Positions 8,375 through 19,144 are shown, numbered from the stretch's first letter. The stretch: DNA of 64,000 bases from Bradyrhizobium sp. CCGB01 (GCF_024199795.1 NZ_JANADK010000001.1:1922001-1986000), one strand, 5' to 3'. Program-made: numbers and translations. The notes: generated from the sequence alone by a model not told the origin.

Positions 8375-9577
8375 ATGAGTCATGATGTAAGCCATTTGCC
8401 TGCGCTCTGCTTTCTTCTGGGTATTCCCCGATCGGGAACGACCCTGCTGGCGCATTTGCTTCAGCGGCACCCAGATATTGTGGCTCCGCCTGAGCCCTGG
8501 CTAATGCTGGCACTCGAGGCATTTGGCAGCGTGGACCACCGTCACCCCGCCGGGGCGTCACTCGTTCAGGCAGCGACCTCGCAATTCTTGAGCCGAATAG
8601 ACAGAACTGTCGTCACCCGCGCTTTGGCCGATGCAGCTTATGGCCAGTATTTGGCAGCGGCGGGCAAGCGCACCTTGATAGACAAGACACCGCGCTATTG
8701 GGCGGTGCTCGATTTTTTGGAATCCCTCTACCCGGAAGCGCCGCGAATCGTTTTGATGCGGAGTCCCTACGCCATTGCCGCGTCACTGAAATCGACGTGG
8801 GCCGTTCCCCTCCTGGCCGCAAGCTCCCCATCCGCAATCGCATCATGCGTCGCCGACATCGTGCTGGGTCAGCCTACGCCTGCGATCGCATCTTCTCTCG
8901 CCGATCTCGTTCTGGGTCTGCCTGCGCTTGCCGCCTGCCGCGGTCAGCGTGAGACACAAACCGTGCATTACGAAGTCCTCGTGGCACATCCCGATGAGGA
9001 AATTCGGCGCGTGCTTGCCGGTCTTGGCTATGCGGCGACTGACATGACATCAGCAACGGCAGAGCAAACCGACTATCTCCAGTCCAGCACTTTCGGAGAT
9101 CGTAAGATCCTAGAGAAGAAGACGGTCGACGACCGCTCAGTCAAGGCTTGGCAAACCGAATTGAGCATCGAAGAGATGCAGGTTGTGACCGATCTAGTCG
9201 GGACAGAGCTTTTGATAGAGCTCGGTTATGAGCAGGATCTTCGGTTCGCAGAACAAGCGGGCGTCCTTGATAAGGGTCGGGAAACAACCGAAGGCTATCG
9301 CCAGTTATTTCGGACTTGCTGGGATTTCCTGGGCGGCAACATTGGAGGATCGATCGATATCCCTGGCGATGGCGCCGAGCCAAGCAGTAGTGCTCAGCAG
9401 GTGGAGGAGAACTTGTTGGCTTTTAGTCCCTCAATACTTCGGGAGGCGCATCGTCTTGCAGTGTCCAAGAAGCAGGAGAGTTTGCAGGTGGTAACCTCAA
9501 TCGCGACGCAGTTGCACCAGGAGCTCACGGCTTTGAAGGCCGATCAAGGCGCACGGTCTGGCGACCCTTCATGGTGA
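8375..9577 (+). CDS. Sulfotransferase family protein
   Basis: A 400-residue PAPS-dependent sulfotransferase. Residues 10-30 carry the 5'-phosphosulfate loop (FLLGIPRSGTTLLAHLLQRHP). A DKTPRYW segment follows near residue 104, and IVLMRSPYAIAASL near residue 126 is the 3'-phosphate-binding motif. A 17-residue unit is tandemly repeated around residues 150-190 (AIAS-ADIVLG-P then AIAS-ADLVLG-P), probably an internal duplication. The last 100 residues are helical and unlike the core. The start is ATG at 8375, no strong ribosome site is visible, and an in-frame Met precedes no other domain. It is the only intact gene after the nod-box-like site. A role in sulfating a Nod factor or another surface glycan is inferred from that, not shown; it is not clearly NodH or NoeE. 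Confidence 0.8.
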   Translation: MSHDVSHLPALCFLLGIPRSGTTLLAHLLQRHPDIVAPPEPWLMLALEAFGSVDHRHPAGASLVQAATSQFLSRIDRTVVTRALADAAYGQYLAAAGKRTLIDKTPRYWAVLDFLESLYPEAPRIVLMRSPYAIAASLKSTWAVPLLAASSPSAIASCVADIVLGQPTPAIASSLADLVLGLPALAACRGQRETQTVHYEVLVAHPDEEIRRVLAGLGYAATDMTSATAEQTDYLQSSTFGDRKILEKKTVDDRSVKAWQTELSIEEMQVVTDLVGTELLIELGYEQDLRFAEQAGVLDKGRETTEGYRQLFRTCWDFLGGNIGGSIDIPGDGAEPSSSAQQVEENLLAFSPSILREAHRLAVSKKQESLQVVTSIATQLHQELTALKADQGARSGDPSW

Positions 9578-10662
9578 CCGCCGCGATATGATGAGTGGGG
9601 CAAGATCGTGCGGCTTGGGCAGGCCTCGTCATTTCAGAAGCCAATGTGAGGCGCGGATCCAAAGTCATGCGCAAGCAACGTGAGCTTGGACAGCCAAAAA
9701 TTGCGTCACGTGACGCACACTTATCCGGCACAGCTCAGAGGAATTGCTGAATTGCTCTGGTCAGCATGTCCCGATCTCGAGGCGCACATGCAGCCGCAGC
9801 CCATCAATCGTCGGAAAACCTGACCTCGGCTGACGTTACGCATCCAGACCGGTGCCTACCCTGAACTGACGCGATTGATGCAGGTCTATAGGAATCTGCA
9901 TCTATGCTTTCGGTCGTTGTTGCGCCTGCATTCTATATTGCCCCCCTCAAGACCGCAGAGGCCCTGGATCAATTGCCTTCAGACACCATGGTCGTCTCCG
10001 ATCCCCACACATTGAGTGTCATTAGGGCGCGCTCCGGCTCAATGCTCCATTCTCGTAATCCAATTTTGTTACGATCAACGAGTCTGCGGAGTCGCGCCTC
10101 CGAAGAGCTTTGCTGGCATAAGCTCCGGCAACGAGCTGACTTCTGCGCGGCGCTTCGTGAAATGCTGCCGATAGCTGGCGACTATCGACATATGCTGGAT
10201 CGTCGGTACCTACGCGAATAAGCGCTTGATGTTGTCGTTGCCTATTCATCAAGTACGGCATCTTGGGCAAATCTTCTGCCGCGAGCTATTTTCGTCGTTG
10301 TACTCGCTCGATGGCGGTTGAAAAGTTTAGGGCCTTGGACGGTGGAGTTCGGATTGTTCAGGATCTCATCGCGCCATCTTTCTGTCGGCCTCGCGGTAAT
10401 CATAGTTGCGGCGGGACGCGCTTGCTACCAAGCAGAATAACTGAAAGAGCGAAACCAAAGTGCAATTTTCGATGTGTGCGTTCGTATTTGGCGCCTAAAG
10501 ACAACTATACGAAGGTATGTAATGCGCCTTTCTTCAGCTGTACTGAGTTTCAGCAGTCGATCTCTAAACCGCTCTTTTGAGCGCTTGTCGCAGTCGAATA
10601 ACTTGCTGTATTTTGTCTGATTATTAATCTCTCCCCGCCAGAAGGGCCTGACGGCTACAAAC
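9578..10662. other. 1.1-kb stretch without a recognisable gene
   Basis: The longest frame (9904-10221 plus, 105 codons) lacks domain content. No IS end, tRNA or inverted repeat of note was seen. The region lies between the sulfotransferase and the sensor kinase and probably holds degenerated sequence plus the kinase promoter. Confidence 0.4.
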
Positions 10663-13356
10663 ATGTTTAACCAGCTCACCACGTTGGGACGCTCCGCGAG
10701 GCAGTTTGTCTTCGGTGGGATTACGCTAGCGGTAGTGACGCTGGCTTCCTTGCATACTCACAGTTCTTTCGCAGCGACCGCGTTCGCCTGCCTGGTGGTG
10801 ATCTTGCTGTTCTCGCAGATAGGCAGCTTCATCGCGTCACTGGCGCTTTCCATCGTCTCCGTCGCTGCTTTGGCCTACGTGTTTACGCCGTCCATGTTTG
10901 GACTTCGAATCGACGACCACCAGGACCTGCTGGTGCTTGTCGCTTTCCTTGCTGCCTCAACTGTCGGAGCGTACCTGATCGGAAAAGCCCACGACGAAAT
11001 GGAAGCTGCGCGTGAGGCCGCAGCCAAGGTACGGCGCGGCGCGTCCGATCTGCATAATCGCGAGAAAATGTGGCGCGCAATCTTTGAGCATAATCCGGCC
11101 ATGTATTTCATGGTCGATGAAGCCGGGACGGTTCTTAACGTCAATACTTTCGGCGCGACTCAACTCGGCTATACGCCTTCGGAATTACTCGATCTATCCG
11201 TGCTGAAAGTCTTTCTGGAAGCCGATCGTGAGGTCGTTCGCAAACGCATCGGGGAGTGTCTTTCAGATATCGGCCAATCGCGGACCTGGGACATCCAGAA
11301 GGTCAGAAAGGACGGTTCGGTGCTGTGGGCGCGCGAAAGCGCCAAGGCCATGCTGGGGCCTGACGACAAGCCACTCGTCCTCATTGCCTGCGAAGATATC
11401 ACCGAGCAAAAGCGAACGGAGCTTGCGCTGCAGCGGAGCGAAGCCCATTTGGCCCAAGCGCAGGAATTGAGCCGCACTGGTAGCTTTGGCTGGAACGTCG
11501 CCACCGGAGAGGTCTTTTGGTCCAAGGAGACTTTCCGGATATTCCAATACGATCCGGAGACGAAACCGACACCGCAGCACGTCCTTGACCGCACTCACCC
11601 GAAAGATAAAGCCGAGGTCCGAGAGACGATCGATCGAGGGTTTCGAGGCGAGGATTTCGAGCACGAATACCGGCTGCTGATGCCCGACGGGTCGATAAAG
11701 CATATTCGCGCGCTGGCACGGGCGACGAGAACCGCGTCTGGCGATATCGAATTTGTCGGGGCGGCGACGGACATCACGGCAGCAAAGCAGACGGAACAAC
11801 AGCTGCGTCGCAGTGAGGGCTATCTGGCCGACGCGCAGCAGCTCAGTCACATGGGAACATGGTGCTGGGACTGTCACCGTCGCTGTTTTGCATATCGCTC
11901 CGCCGAAGTCAGTCGTCTATTTGGCTTTGATCCTGATGAGCCCATCTCGCTTGAGGCCCTCCGGTCGCGCATCCATCCAGACGACTTGCCCCTGCAGCAG
12001 GTAGTGCAGCGTCAGGCTATCGAACAGAAGACAGGGAACTTCGAATACGATTTCCGGATCTGTCTTCCCGATGGCAAGGTGAGGCATATACACGCAGTTG
12101 CGCACGCTGTGTTGGGAAGCGACGGCTCCACCGTCGAACTCATCGGAACGCATATGGATGTTACCGAGCAACACGCAGCTCGGGAACGGCTGGAAAACAC
12201 TCTTGCTGCGCTACGTGAGAGCGAGCAGCGCTTTCGTGATTATGCCGAAACTGCTTCCGACTGGCTCTGGGAGACCGGGCCAGACCACGCGGTCACCCTC
12301 TTATCAGAACACGCCAGCGCTGCGGGCATCCTGGCCGCAGGGCTCCTCGGCCAGCCTCGCTGGGAAATTGCGTGCGACGTCGAAGAAGAACCTGAGAAAT
12401 GGCGGCAGCATCGGGCAATACTCGACGTACACCTCCCATTTCGCGATCTGATTTATCGCACCGTCAACAGGAGCGGATCTGCGATCTACGTCCGGACAAG
12501 TGGCAAGCCCTTTTTTGATGTAAGCGGCAACTTTCTTGGCTACCGTGGCGTCAGCAGCGACATTACTGTGAACATTCGCGCAGATCAGGCCGAGCAGGAG
12601 CTGCGTAAGGCACAAGCGGATCTTGCGCATGTGACGCGCGTGACGACGCTGGGAGAACTAACAGCCTCCATCGCCCACGAAGTAAACCAGCCACTCGCGG
12701 CCATTGTCAGCAACGCCGATGCGTGCCTTGGCTGGATGGCGCGCGAAACTCCCGATGTGTCCGCCGCGCGCAGATCGGTGCAGTGGATCATCGACGACGC
12801 TATACGGGCAAGCGAGGTGATCCGCAGGGTCCGCACACTAGCGAAGAAAGGCGATATCGAGATGGTAGCGCTCGATATCAATGATGTTATCAACGAGGCC
12901 ATCGCGCTTTTGACACGTGAGCTGGTTAATCACCAAGTGAGCCTGCGAACCGAGTTGGCGCCCACACTTCCCACGATCCTCGGCGACCGGGTCCAGCTGC
13001 AACAGGTGATCATCAATCTGGTGATGAATGGGATCGAGGCCATGCATACAGTTGCCGACAGGCCCCGCGAACTTCTGATTCAGTCATCCAGGGATGATAG
13101 GGGACGCGTGCAGCTCTCCGTGACTGATTGCGGCGTCGGGATTGCTGAGGATGATAGAGTTCGGATCTTGGATCCGTTCTTCACAACCAAATCGACTGGC
13201 CTTGGCATGGGTCTTGCGATATGTCGTTCGATCATAGAGGCTCACGGAGGGCACTTATCAATCGTCCGCAAGAAAGAGCCCGGCGCGACTTTCCAATTTG
13301 CCCTGCCCGTCGTGCATTTGCCTATCAGGCGGTCGGGAACCTCAAGTTCTTATTGA
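10663..13356 (+). CDS. Multi-PAS membrane sensor histidine kinase
   Basis: An 897-residue hybrid-free sensor kinase. Residues about 15-110 hold several hydrophobic helices of the KdpD/DUF4118 type. Four PAS/PAC units follow at about 135-255, 265-380, 390-505 and 515-640, each ending in a DIT or DVT motif (EDITEQK, TDITAAK, MDVTEQH, SDITVNI). The HisKA domain has the phosphoacceptor in [19 protein letters not shown] (His672). The ATPase domain shows the N box ([13 protein letters not shown]), the G1 box (VTDCGVGI) and the G2 box ([19 protein letters not shown]). Kinases with this FixL-like HisKA sequence usually pair with LuxR-type response regulators, but none is encoded next to it. It is one of few long intact genes in the decaying left part, suggesting it is under selection. 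The signal sensed is unknown. Confidence 0.9.
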   Translation: MFNQLTTLGRSARQFVFGGITLAVVTLASLHTHSSFAATAFACLVVILLFSQIGSFIASLALSIVSVAALAYVFTPSMFGLRIDDHQDLLVLVAFLAASTVGAYLIGKAHDEMEAAREAAAKVRRGASDLHNREKMWRAIFEHNPAMYFMVDEAGTVLNVNTFGATQLGYTPSELLDLSVLKVFLEADREVVRKRIGECLSDIGQSRTWDIQKVRKDGSVLWARESAKAMLGPDDKPLVLIACEDITEQKRTELALQRSEAHLAQAQELSRTGSFGWNVATGEVFWSKETFRIFQYDPETKPTPQHVLDRTHPKDKAEVRETIDRGFRGEDFEHEYRLLMPDGSIKHIRALARATRTASGDIEFVGAATDITAAKQTEQQLRRSEGYLADAQQLSHMGTWCWDCHRRCFAYRSAEVSRLFGFDPDEPISLEALRSRIHPDDLPLQQVVQRQAIEQKTGNFEYDFRICLPDGKVRHIHAVAHAVLGSDGSTVELIGTHMDVTEQHAARERLENTLAALRESEQRFRDYAETASDWLWETGPDHAVTLLSEHASAAGILAAGLLGQPRWEIACDVEEEPEKWRQHRAILDVHLPFRDLIYRTVNRSGSAIYVRTSGKPFFDVSGNFLGYRGVSSDITVNIRADQAEQELRKAQADLAHVTRVTTLGELTASIAHEVNQPLAAIVSNADACLGWMARETPDVSAARRSVQWIIDDAIRASEVIRRVRTLAKKGDIEMVALDINDVINEAIALLTRELVNHQVSLRTELAPTLPTILGDRVQLQQVIINLVMNGIEAMHTVADRPRELLIQSSRDDRGRVQLSVTDCGVGIAEDDRVRILDPFFTTKSTGLGMGLAICRSIIEAHGGHLSIVRKKEPGATFQFALPVVHLPIRRSGTSSSY

Positions 13357-13553
13357 GACCTTAAGCCCGCGCGAGCAGGCACCTTGAAACTGGGCAGCTG
13401 CAGGTCCAATGAACAAGGAAACAGCCGCCGGCTCGGCCTCGCCGAGCTGAGCACCACAACCAATTCGGAGCGTTTCCAGGCGATCCCGCAAGGCGTCGCC
13501 CGCCCGATGTTCTGCAGTTGCGATAACTGGGTTCAGCAGCCGCTCAAGCAGAC

Positions 13554-13679
13554 ATGACGGCGCGCGAATGCATCGAAGCGGTCATTGCGCTTCTGGCGGA
13601 CCTTGGTTTCGACCCGGATGACATCCGAGATTATCGGCGAGCGGCGCTGCAAGCGTTTAGCGCAGCGCTGCCGAATTGA
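13554..13679 (+). CDS. Short acidic ORF, 41 residues
   Basis: ATG at 13554 opens a 41-residue frame (MTARECIEAVIALLADLGF, then DPDDIRDYRRAALQAF) with amphipathic helical character and rhizobial-type codon use. It ends 13 bases before the next start. Small proteins with an ALLADLGFDP-D core are familiar from Bradyrhizobium, but I cannot name a function. It is likely co-transcribed with the cold-shock gene behind it. Confidence 0.4.
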   Translation: MTARECIEAVIALLADLGFDPDDIRDYRRAALQAFSAALPN

Positions 13680-13692
13680 ATTGCGCACTGAA

Positions 13693-13902
13693 ATGCCGCT
13701 GGGCACATGTGTCGGCTGGAAAGAGGATCGATGTTTCGGATTCATCAGGCCGGACGAAGGCGGCGGTGATATCTTCGTGCACCGAAAAAGCCTCGTTGGT
13801 AGTGCGCTCTGGCTCGAGCAAGGGCAGAGAGTGGAATTCGAGATCGGCTTGGATGCGCGTACCGGAAAGCATCAAGCGCTGAACGTCGAAATTCTTCGGT
13901 AG
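13693..13902 (+). CDS. Cold-shock domain protein, divergent
   Basis: A 69-residue single-domain OB-fold nucleic-acid-binding protein. It has RNP1-like CFGFIRPDEGGGDIFVH (usual form K-GYGFI-PD-GG-D-FVH) and the later QRVEFEIGLDARTGKHQALNV. The first strand reads GTCVGWKEDRCFGFI, where CspA proteins have GTVKWFN--KGYGFI. The usual Lys-Trp-Phe aromatic cluster is thus changed. The ATG at 13693 gives the family's natural length; a longer upstream extension of the same frame overlaps the preceding small ORF and is unlikely. A second, typical CspA-like gene lies at 17392, on the other side of the phage remnant. Confidence 0.75.
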   Translation: MPLGTCVGWKEDRCFGFIRPDEGGGDIFVHRKSLVGSALWLEQGQRVEFEIGLDARTGKHQALNVEILR

Positions 13903-14020
13903 CACATGGCGCAGACCGCGAACACCGAAAAGATCAGCCAGATCCACCAAGCGAAAACCGCGCAGCAATCGCCGCGCGATTCCGACTAGCGCCGCGCGCC
14001 GGCCGGTACTGCATCTCGTC

Positions 14021-14503
14021 ATGCCCGGCGTTGAAGCCGCGCGCGTAAAGGCGCTGCCTCGAGAGACCGTGACGGCGTTCCTGCGCCGTTCGGGCTGGGC
14101 TACGCGAGATCACAAGTATGGTTGGCGATTCAAGAAAGGCTTGCCAACTATCCTTGAAATCAACGGCGAAGCGGTGTTGCGCCGCGATTGGCGGCGTCGG
14201 CGCATTGGCTCCAAGGATGTCGTGCGTTTTGTTTCCTATCCGCTTGGTGGTGATGGTGGCGCCAAGCAGATCAATGGCTTGTTGGCATTGGTCGCCGTGG
14301 CGGCGTTTGCTGGCCCTCTGGTGAGGACTCATTTCAGATGCGCTGGTGTTGGACACGAAGGACCAGACAATCGTAGCGATCTGCAACAAGGCGATCTTAT
14401 TGCCCCAGTTCAACGCCGCAGCGACGATACGAGCCGAGCAGTTTGTTGTCTTCCAGGCGGTCGGGCTTGCTCTGTCGACGATGACGGCAGGCAGTTTTGG
14501 TGA
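14021..14503 (+). pseudogene. Phage tail protein fragment
   Basis: The first 100 codons read like the N-terminal region of a phage host-specificity or tail-tip protein: RETVTAFLRRSGWATRD, LPTILEINGEAVLRRDWRR, IGSKDVVRFVSYPLGG, then a hydrophobic ALVAVAAFAGPLV. After about residue 100 the frame becomes non-phage-like, and a neighbouring frame (14346-14537) carries the more protein-like sequence. I read it as a truncated, frameshifted tail gene. It opens a phage-derived block running to about 17285. Confidence 0.5.
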
Positions 14504-14734
14504 GTTCAAGAACACTATCGGTCCAACCCTTATGTAGTTGAACGAGCGGATGGCCGCGATGGGCGCGACGGGTCCATTCGAGGTTTCGGTCGCTGAATTT
14601 CGGAGCGGCATGGTCTCTCCGGTTTCAGGATCACGACCCTTGCGGGCGGCAGCGAGCACCTAGAGCCTTGGTGCGCAATTGACGCGCCGCGCGGCTTTAA
14701 TCCATGCCCCTGCAATACCGAAGCGGACGAACAG

Positions 14735-15100
14735 GTGATCCGCTCGGCACTAGCAGCTGCGCCGGCAAGCCTGGAGGCACACGCTATTGCTGCGCTGAAA
14801 ACCCAGCGTGAGATTGCTCAACGCGACTTTGAGGCAGGCCGGAATCCTTGCTGGTTGGCGGCTTTGCGCAAACGACCACAATCTCCGCTGGAGGCATTTC
14901 CACGCGCATCATTCATCGCTTGCCTGAAGACGTTGTCGGGCAGAGATTGGCCGCGTGACGCACTAAGGCGTCAAATGATCAATCTCAGCAACTTACCACC
15001 CGACCTAACCGAGCCGCCACCGGAGGCAAAGGGCTGGCTCGCCTACCAGCCATCCAGCGGCAAGTTTTGGTGGAGGATCGACGGCGAATGGCTCCCTTGA
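14735..15100 (+). CDS. Hypothetical protein in phage remnant
   Basis: A 121-residue frame starting with GTG. The N-terminal half is alanine-rich and helical (AAPASLEAHAIAALKTQREI). The C-terminal segment ends GWLAYQPSSGKFWWRIDGEWLP, rich in aromatics. It lies 40 bases before the tail-fibre pseudogene and on the same strand, so a phage origin is likely. I recognise no family, and it may be a remnant of a larger gene. Confidence 0.35.
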   Translation: MIRSALAAAPASLEAHAIAALKTQREIAQRDFEAGRNPCWLAALRKRPQSPLEAFPRASFIACLKTLSGRDWPRDALRRQMINLSNLPPDLTEPPPEAKGWLAYQPSSGKFWWRIDGEWLP

Positions 15101-15139
15101 TGAAGCGCTTGCGAGCAGAGAGGCGATGAAGAAATCATA

Positions 15140-17285
15140 ATGACCGCACTTAATTCGTTTCCACCGGCACCATTGACGTTACCGCAGACGGCACGACAGT
15201 CACAGGCACGATTTGGTCGAGCGCCGGCAACGTCAAGTCGGGCGACATATTTCAGAACGGTCGCTTTTCTGCAACGATTACCGACGTCACCGACGACACG
15301 CATCTTGTCATTACGCCCGGCCGGGCTCGACACTAAGCGGCGCGTCTTATGTTGTCTGGAAAGTGTCGCAGCAGCGCATTGTCGGCGAGACCTACGCGCG
15401 ATCGGTTGACCAGATCGTGGGGGCGCTGGACACGAGTGGGTTCTTTGTCTTTGTAAATATCAACCAGACCGAGCCCGACCCGTCCCTCGGCGACAATGAA
15501 CAGTATGCGTTCCAGCCGACTACGGGCAAGCTGTGGTCAAAGATCGCGAGTATCTCGACCTTCCTTGGCATTTACAAGGGATTCAACCTCACGGGCGCGT
15601 GGGACAGCGACACCGATTACGTCGCTGGCGACGTCGCAACGCTCAGTGGGTCGAGCTACGTTTGCAATCTCGACCACACCAACCACACCCCGCCGAACGT
15701 CACTTATTCATAACTGCTGGCGAGTAAGGGCGACACGGGCGCGACCGGCACGAAGGGTGACGCGAGCGGGATCAAACTCACATATTCCACGACGACGACC
15801 GATCCGACCTTGGCGCGGGCATTTTCCGTCTCAACAACGCCACACCTGCGAGCGCAACGGCTGCGTACAGCGACAATACGCAGGTCGGCGGCGCGTCAAT
15901 CACCGCGATCCTTGACACTTGGGATGACAGCACGGGGACAACGAAGGGTTATGTCCGGTTTGAGAAGACGACCGACCCGACGGTTTGGGCTCAGTTCCGC
16001 GTCACGGGTTCGGTAGTCGACGGGACCGGCTGTCGCAAACTGACCCTGGCAAATGGTGCCGGCAGTGGCGCGTTCACCAATGCGGACACCTTCGCAATCG
16101 GGTTCTCGCGCGCTGGCGACGCCGGAATCGGCGACATGCTCAAGAGCGACAATCTTTCTGGTCCCGCGAACGTCGGCACGGCCGCAAACAACCTCGGCGA
16201 TCTCCTACGCGGTGCCGCAATCCCTCACTGCCGGCGACAAAGCGCAGGCGCGCGCGAACATGGGCGTGCTTAAGAAGAACTATCTTCTGAACGGCGCCAT
16301 TATGGTGTCGCAAGAGAATGGATCGGCGGCATCCTCTGCGAACTTATACTATCCGGTGGATCAATTTCACTCCACGCTCTCGAACGCGGCCACAGTTGCG
16401 TTCACACAGGTCGCAAGCCGACACCCGGCGGCTCGTCAAATAGAATTCGAATGACCGTTAACGTAGCCGATGCTTCCGTCGGCACGGCCGATTATCAATA
16501 CATCACGCAGAAAATCGAGGGTATGCGCTGCGCTGAGCTCTTGTTTGGTGGATCTTCGGCGAAGGCAATTACGATCCAGTTCGGTGGTAAAGCGCCCGCG
16601 GGAACATACAGCGTACCGTTCTGAATGGTGCGCAGAACCAGAGTTATACGGCGGAATATGTCATCTCCGGCGGGGAGGCGAACACAGACGTCGTTAAATC
16701 TGTGACCATTGCCGGAGATACTGCGGGCACGTGGGCGATCAAAAACACCACCGGCATGGAAATCAGGTGGGTTCTGATGGCAGGGTCGGCCGTTGCTCAA
16801 CCATCGAAAAACGCTTGGGCCGCTGCGAATTACGTTGGATCGGCAAATCAGTTCAATTTTGTGGGAACACTCAGCAACGTGTTCGAACTGTTCGACGTCG
16901 GCATTTACGAGGGCGCCGCGCCGGCTTTCCAGTTGCCGGATTACGATGATGAATTGCGGAAGTGCAGCGGTACTAAACCCAAATTGCAGCAAACGATTAT
17001 CTGCCGGTTTCCGGCTCGCTTTTAAGCGATGCGACAAGTGGTAAGTTTTTGTCAATGCCGGTGCCCGCCTCAATGCGTGCAAATCCAACAGTGACATTGG
17101 GCACCGGATGCGCAATGCTCTCCGGGAGCACAAGCGCCGCCATGACGGGGATTACGGCCGTCGCATCCGACCATGCGACGTTACAACTTTCCTTCACTTG
17201 GACCGGCACGGCTGGCTCAACTATCGGCGACGCGATGGTTGCGTTCGGTGGCACCACGCCCAGCAAGTTCAGCGCTCGGCTTTAA
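15140..17285 (+). pseudogene. Phage tail-fibre protein, multiply frameshifted
   Basis: Plus-strand frames join into one long tail-fibre-like protein. The N-terminus is MTALNSF with an IDVTADGTTVTGTIWSSAG strand region. Next come a KLWSKI--ISTFLGIYKGFNL and TGAWDSDTDYVAGDVATLSG carbohydrate-binding-like module and short GDTGATGTKGD collagen-like repeats. ITAILDTWDDSTGTTKGYVRF and FAIGFSRAGDAG follow. After SLTAGDKAQARANMGVLKKNY comes a C-terminal receptor-like domain (NGAIMVSQENGS ... VFELFDVGIYEG ... FTWTGTAGSTIGDAM). Breaks in frame occur at least near 15160, 15320, 15710, 15800, 16200, 16440, 16620 and 16940. The whole would be about 700 residues. It is a dead remnant of a prophage or phage-like particle. 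Confidence 0.75.
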
Positions 17286-17391
17286 AACTTTACCGAGTGT
17301 CGCTAACGGTGCACTGATGTGGCGCGCGCCAGCCTTTCTTTAGTCGGAATTCGGGAACTAGCTTTTGTTCTTGGAGAATGGAGAAGTCAAA

Positions 17392-17595
17392 ATGGCTATG
17401 GGGACAGTGAAGTGGTTCAACCCAACAAAGGGGTATGGATTTATACAGCCTGACAACGGCGGCAAGGATGTTTTCGTTCACATCTCGGCGGTCGAAAAAG
17501 CTGGTTTCACCTCTCTCGCCGAGGGCGCGAAAGTCAGTTTTGACGTCGTGAATAATCGCGGAAAAGACTCGGCGGAGAACCTACGGATCGGTTAA
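17392..17595 (+). CDS. CspA-family cold-shock protein
   Basis: A 67-residue CspA-type protein with both RNA-binding motifs: [21 protein letters not shown] (RNP1) and [14 protein letters not shown] (RNP2). It ends in [19 protein letters not shown]. It acts as a single-strand nucleic-acid chaperone in the cytoplasm. The ATG at 17392 is preceded by GGAGAA at a workable distance; an upstream TTG in the same frame adds nine unconserved residues and is rejected. It directly follows the phage tail remnant and appears intact. Confidence 0.9.
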   Translation: MAMGTVKWFNPTKGYGFIQPDNGGKDVFVHISAVEKAGFTSLAEGAKVSFDVVNNRGKDSAENLRIG

Positions 17596-17650
17596 TGCAG
17601 CGCAGCCTTAGCCAAAGCCTACGCGAAAGCGCGGGGCACCTGAGAAAATG

Positions 17651-17669
17651 CGGGGGTACAAAACCCCCG
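17651..17669 (-). terminator. Probable hairpin terminator
   Basis: CGGGGGT and ACCCCCG form a 7-bp stem around a 5-base loop. Read on the minus strand it follows the small membrane ORF at 17675 and is followed by GCATTTT, a short U-tract. It could also end the cold-shock transcript from the other side. Confidence 0.5.
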
Positions 17670-17674
17670 TCGAT

Positions 17675-17776
17675 CTAGCCGTGAAACCTTACTAGAAACC
17701 GAATGGCGAAAAAGGCGCCCGCCGCCACAATGACGGTAGCGCTAATCGCGAACAGCACTCTAAAGCTATTGTTCAT
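17675..17776 (-). CDS. Single-helix membrane peptide, 33 residues
   Basis: ATG at 17776 opens a 33-residue frame: MNNSFRVLFAIS, then one hydrophobic helix (TVIVAAGAFFAI) and a basic end. It is followed within 6 bases by a hairpin with a short U-tract. Length, single helix and terminator fit a genuine small membrane protein, although no family is known to me. Confidence 0.4.
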   Translation of the reverse strand: MNNSFRVLFAISATVIVAAGAFFAIRFLVRFHG

Positions 17777-18061
17777 GGTGTCTCTGGGTCCCCGCGCGAA
17801 AATAGCCCATTAAGCTCCCCGCGCTCGTCAAACCAGCATGATCCAACCGCAACCGGCCCGCGAGCGCAAGCCATAGCGCACCGGATGCCGCTTCCGCTAC
17901 TAATTCGGGTAGGCCGCTGTGAGGCGTGTGGCGGGGTGAGGGGCAAGCGGAAGCGGAGGAGGTGAGGGGCGACATTAACCGAAAGTAGAACCCGGGCTGA
18001 TTGCGCGTAAAAGCTATTGTGAGACCCGCCGCGCGGCGTTATGTCGGTATGGTGACAAAAA
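17777..18061. other. Intergenic stretch, no gene seen
   Basis: Nothing beyond a likely promoter area for the flanking small genes. No recognisable repeat. Confidence 0.4.
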
Positions 18062-19116
18062 GTGTGCTTGCCGCGCGGGGAAAGACGAGTGGCAATGGCT
18101 CTGCGCGCTGGTGCGCCTAGCGACGCGCTAGTTTCGCTTCAGCACCTGCTCGCTATCGAAGATCCCTTTAGCGAAGATTTCCGGCGTATCGATTTCGGCG
18201 ACTGGGCGTCAATTCACGTTTATTTGCCGCACCCCGAAGTGGATTCCAGCATCACCCCTCCATTTCTGGAGGCCTTCCTAGAGCTTCAGAGGCAGTTATA
18301 TCTGCTCGCGGCGCAAGCGGCGAGCGGCTCACCTGACAGCAGTCAACTATCCGATGAAATCAAACGACGGCTTCAAATCAGTGTCGTTGTCTCCGGAGGA
18401 AGCGCCGATTACGTCACCAAGCTTTCCAGCCTGCCCAGGAGCTTTTGAAAACAATGGTTGGCAAGATGACAGGACAGCAGGCTGCTGTTGTCGTTCTAGG
18501 CATCGTGTTCTTGATCGGCACGGATGGTCGTTCAGCGCGTAGCTTGAGCAACGCAAGATTGTCCAGATTGAGGAGTTGAAGAGTAAGGACCATGTAGCGG
18601 CTCTCAAGGCCCTAAGCCTGAACGGCTCTTCACAACTTGAAACTATGAACAAGATTATCAGTATTGTTGAAAAACAAGGAGATATCGGTAAGCGAGCGAC
18701 CGAAGCAGCAACGGCCACCAACGATGCTATCTTGAAGGCGGCGTCAAAGACGCCACAGACCGTCATCAACGCGACACATCTCAGTCAGCACGAGGCCGAA
18801 CTACTTAGGACTTCGCCGCGAAAAAAGCTGAGGTCAGAATTGCTATCCAGCGAATGAGAGTTCTGGATGTGAACTCAAGCGATCCGAATGAACTAAGCAT
18901 CTTGATTGCGACGCCGGACAAGGAAACTCAGTACCGAATTAAATTCACAGACAGCCTGTTCGGACAGGACGACAGAAGGCGTCTTTAGAGGCGCTCGATA
19001 GCAGAGAGTCGATTTGGATGGAGTTCGCGTTCAAGGAGGTGGATGGAGACGTTAGATCAGCAGAACTGATCAAGACGAGAGGGCCTCCCAAGGCTGCCTC
19101 TGCCGCCGAAGATTAA
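18062..19116 (+). pseudogene. Membrane-anchored hypothetical protein, broken in four or more frames
   Basis: Successive plus frames give one continuous protein of about 340 residues. 18062 (or Met at 18095) to 18440 is a soluble domain (PFSEDFRRIDFGDWASIHVYL). Then MVGKMTGQQAAVVVLGIVFLIG forms a membrane helix. LEQRKIVQIEELKSKDH with MNKIISIVEKQGDIGKRATEA is a coiled helix. HLSQHEAELLRTSPRKK leads into VLDVNSSDPNELSILIATPD and a last segment, RESIWMEFAFKEVDGDVRSAELI. Frames change near 18445, 18535, 18830 and 18985. I do not know the function; the helix plus coiled coil suggests a membrane-tethered protein. Confidence 0.65.
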
Positions 19117-19144
19117 TGAGTTAGCCGTTGATTGTGCCATCCCA

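Noticed and set aside
10875..12902. Several long minus-strand frames inside the histidine kinase
   Set aside because: They are antisense shadows of a clearly coding gene in high-GC DNA and show no domains.
13934..14659. 241-codon minus-strand frame opposite the phage tail fragment
   Set aside because: The plus strand carries recognisable phage sequence here; the minus frame has no family and lacks a ribosome site.
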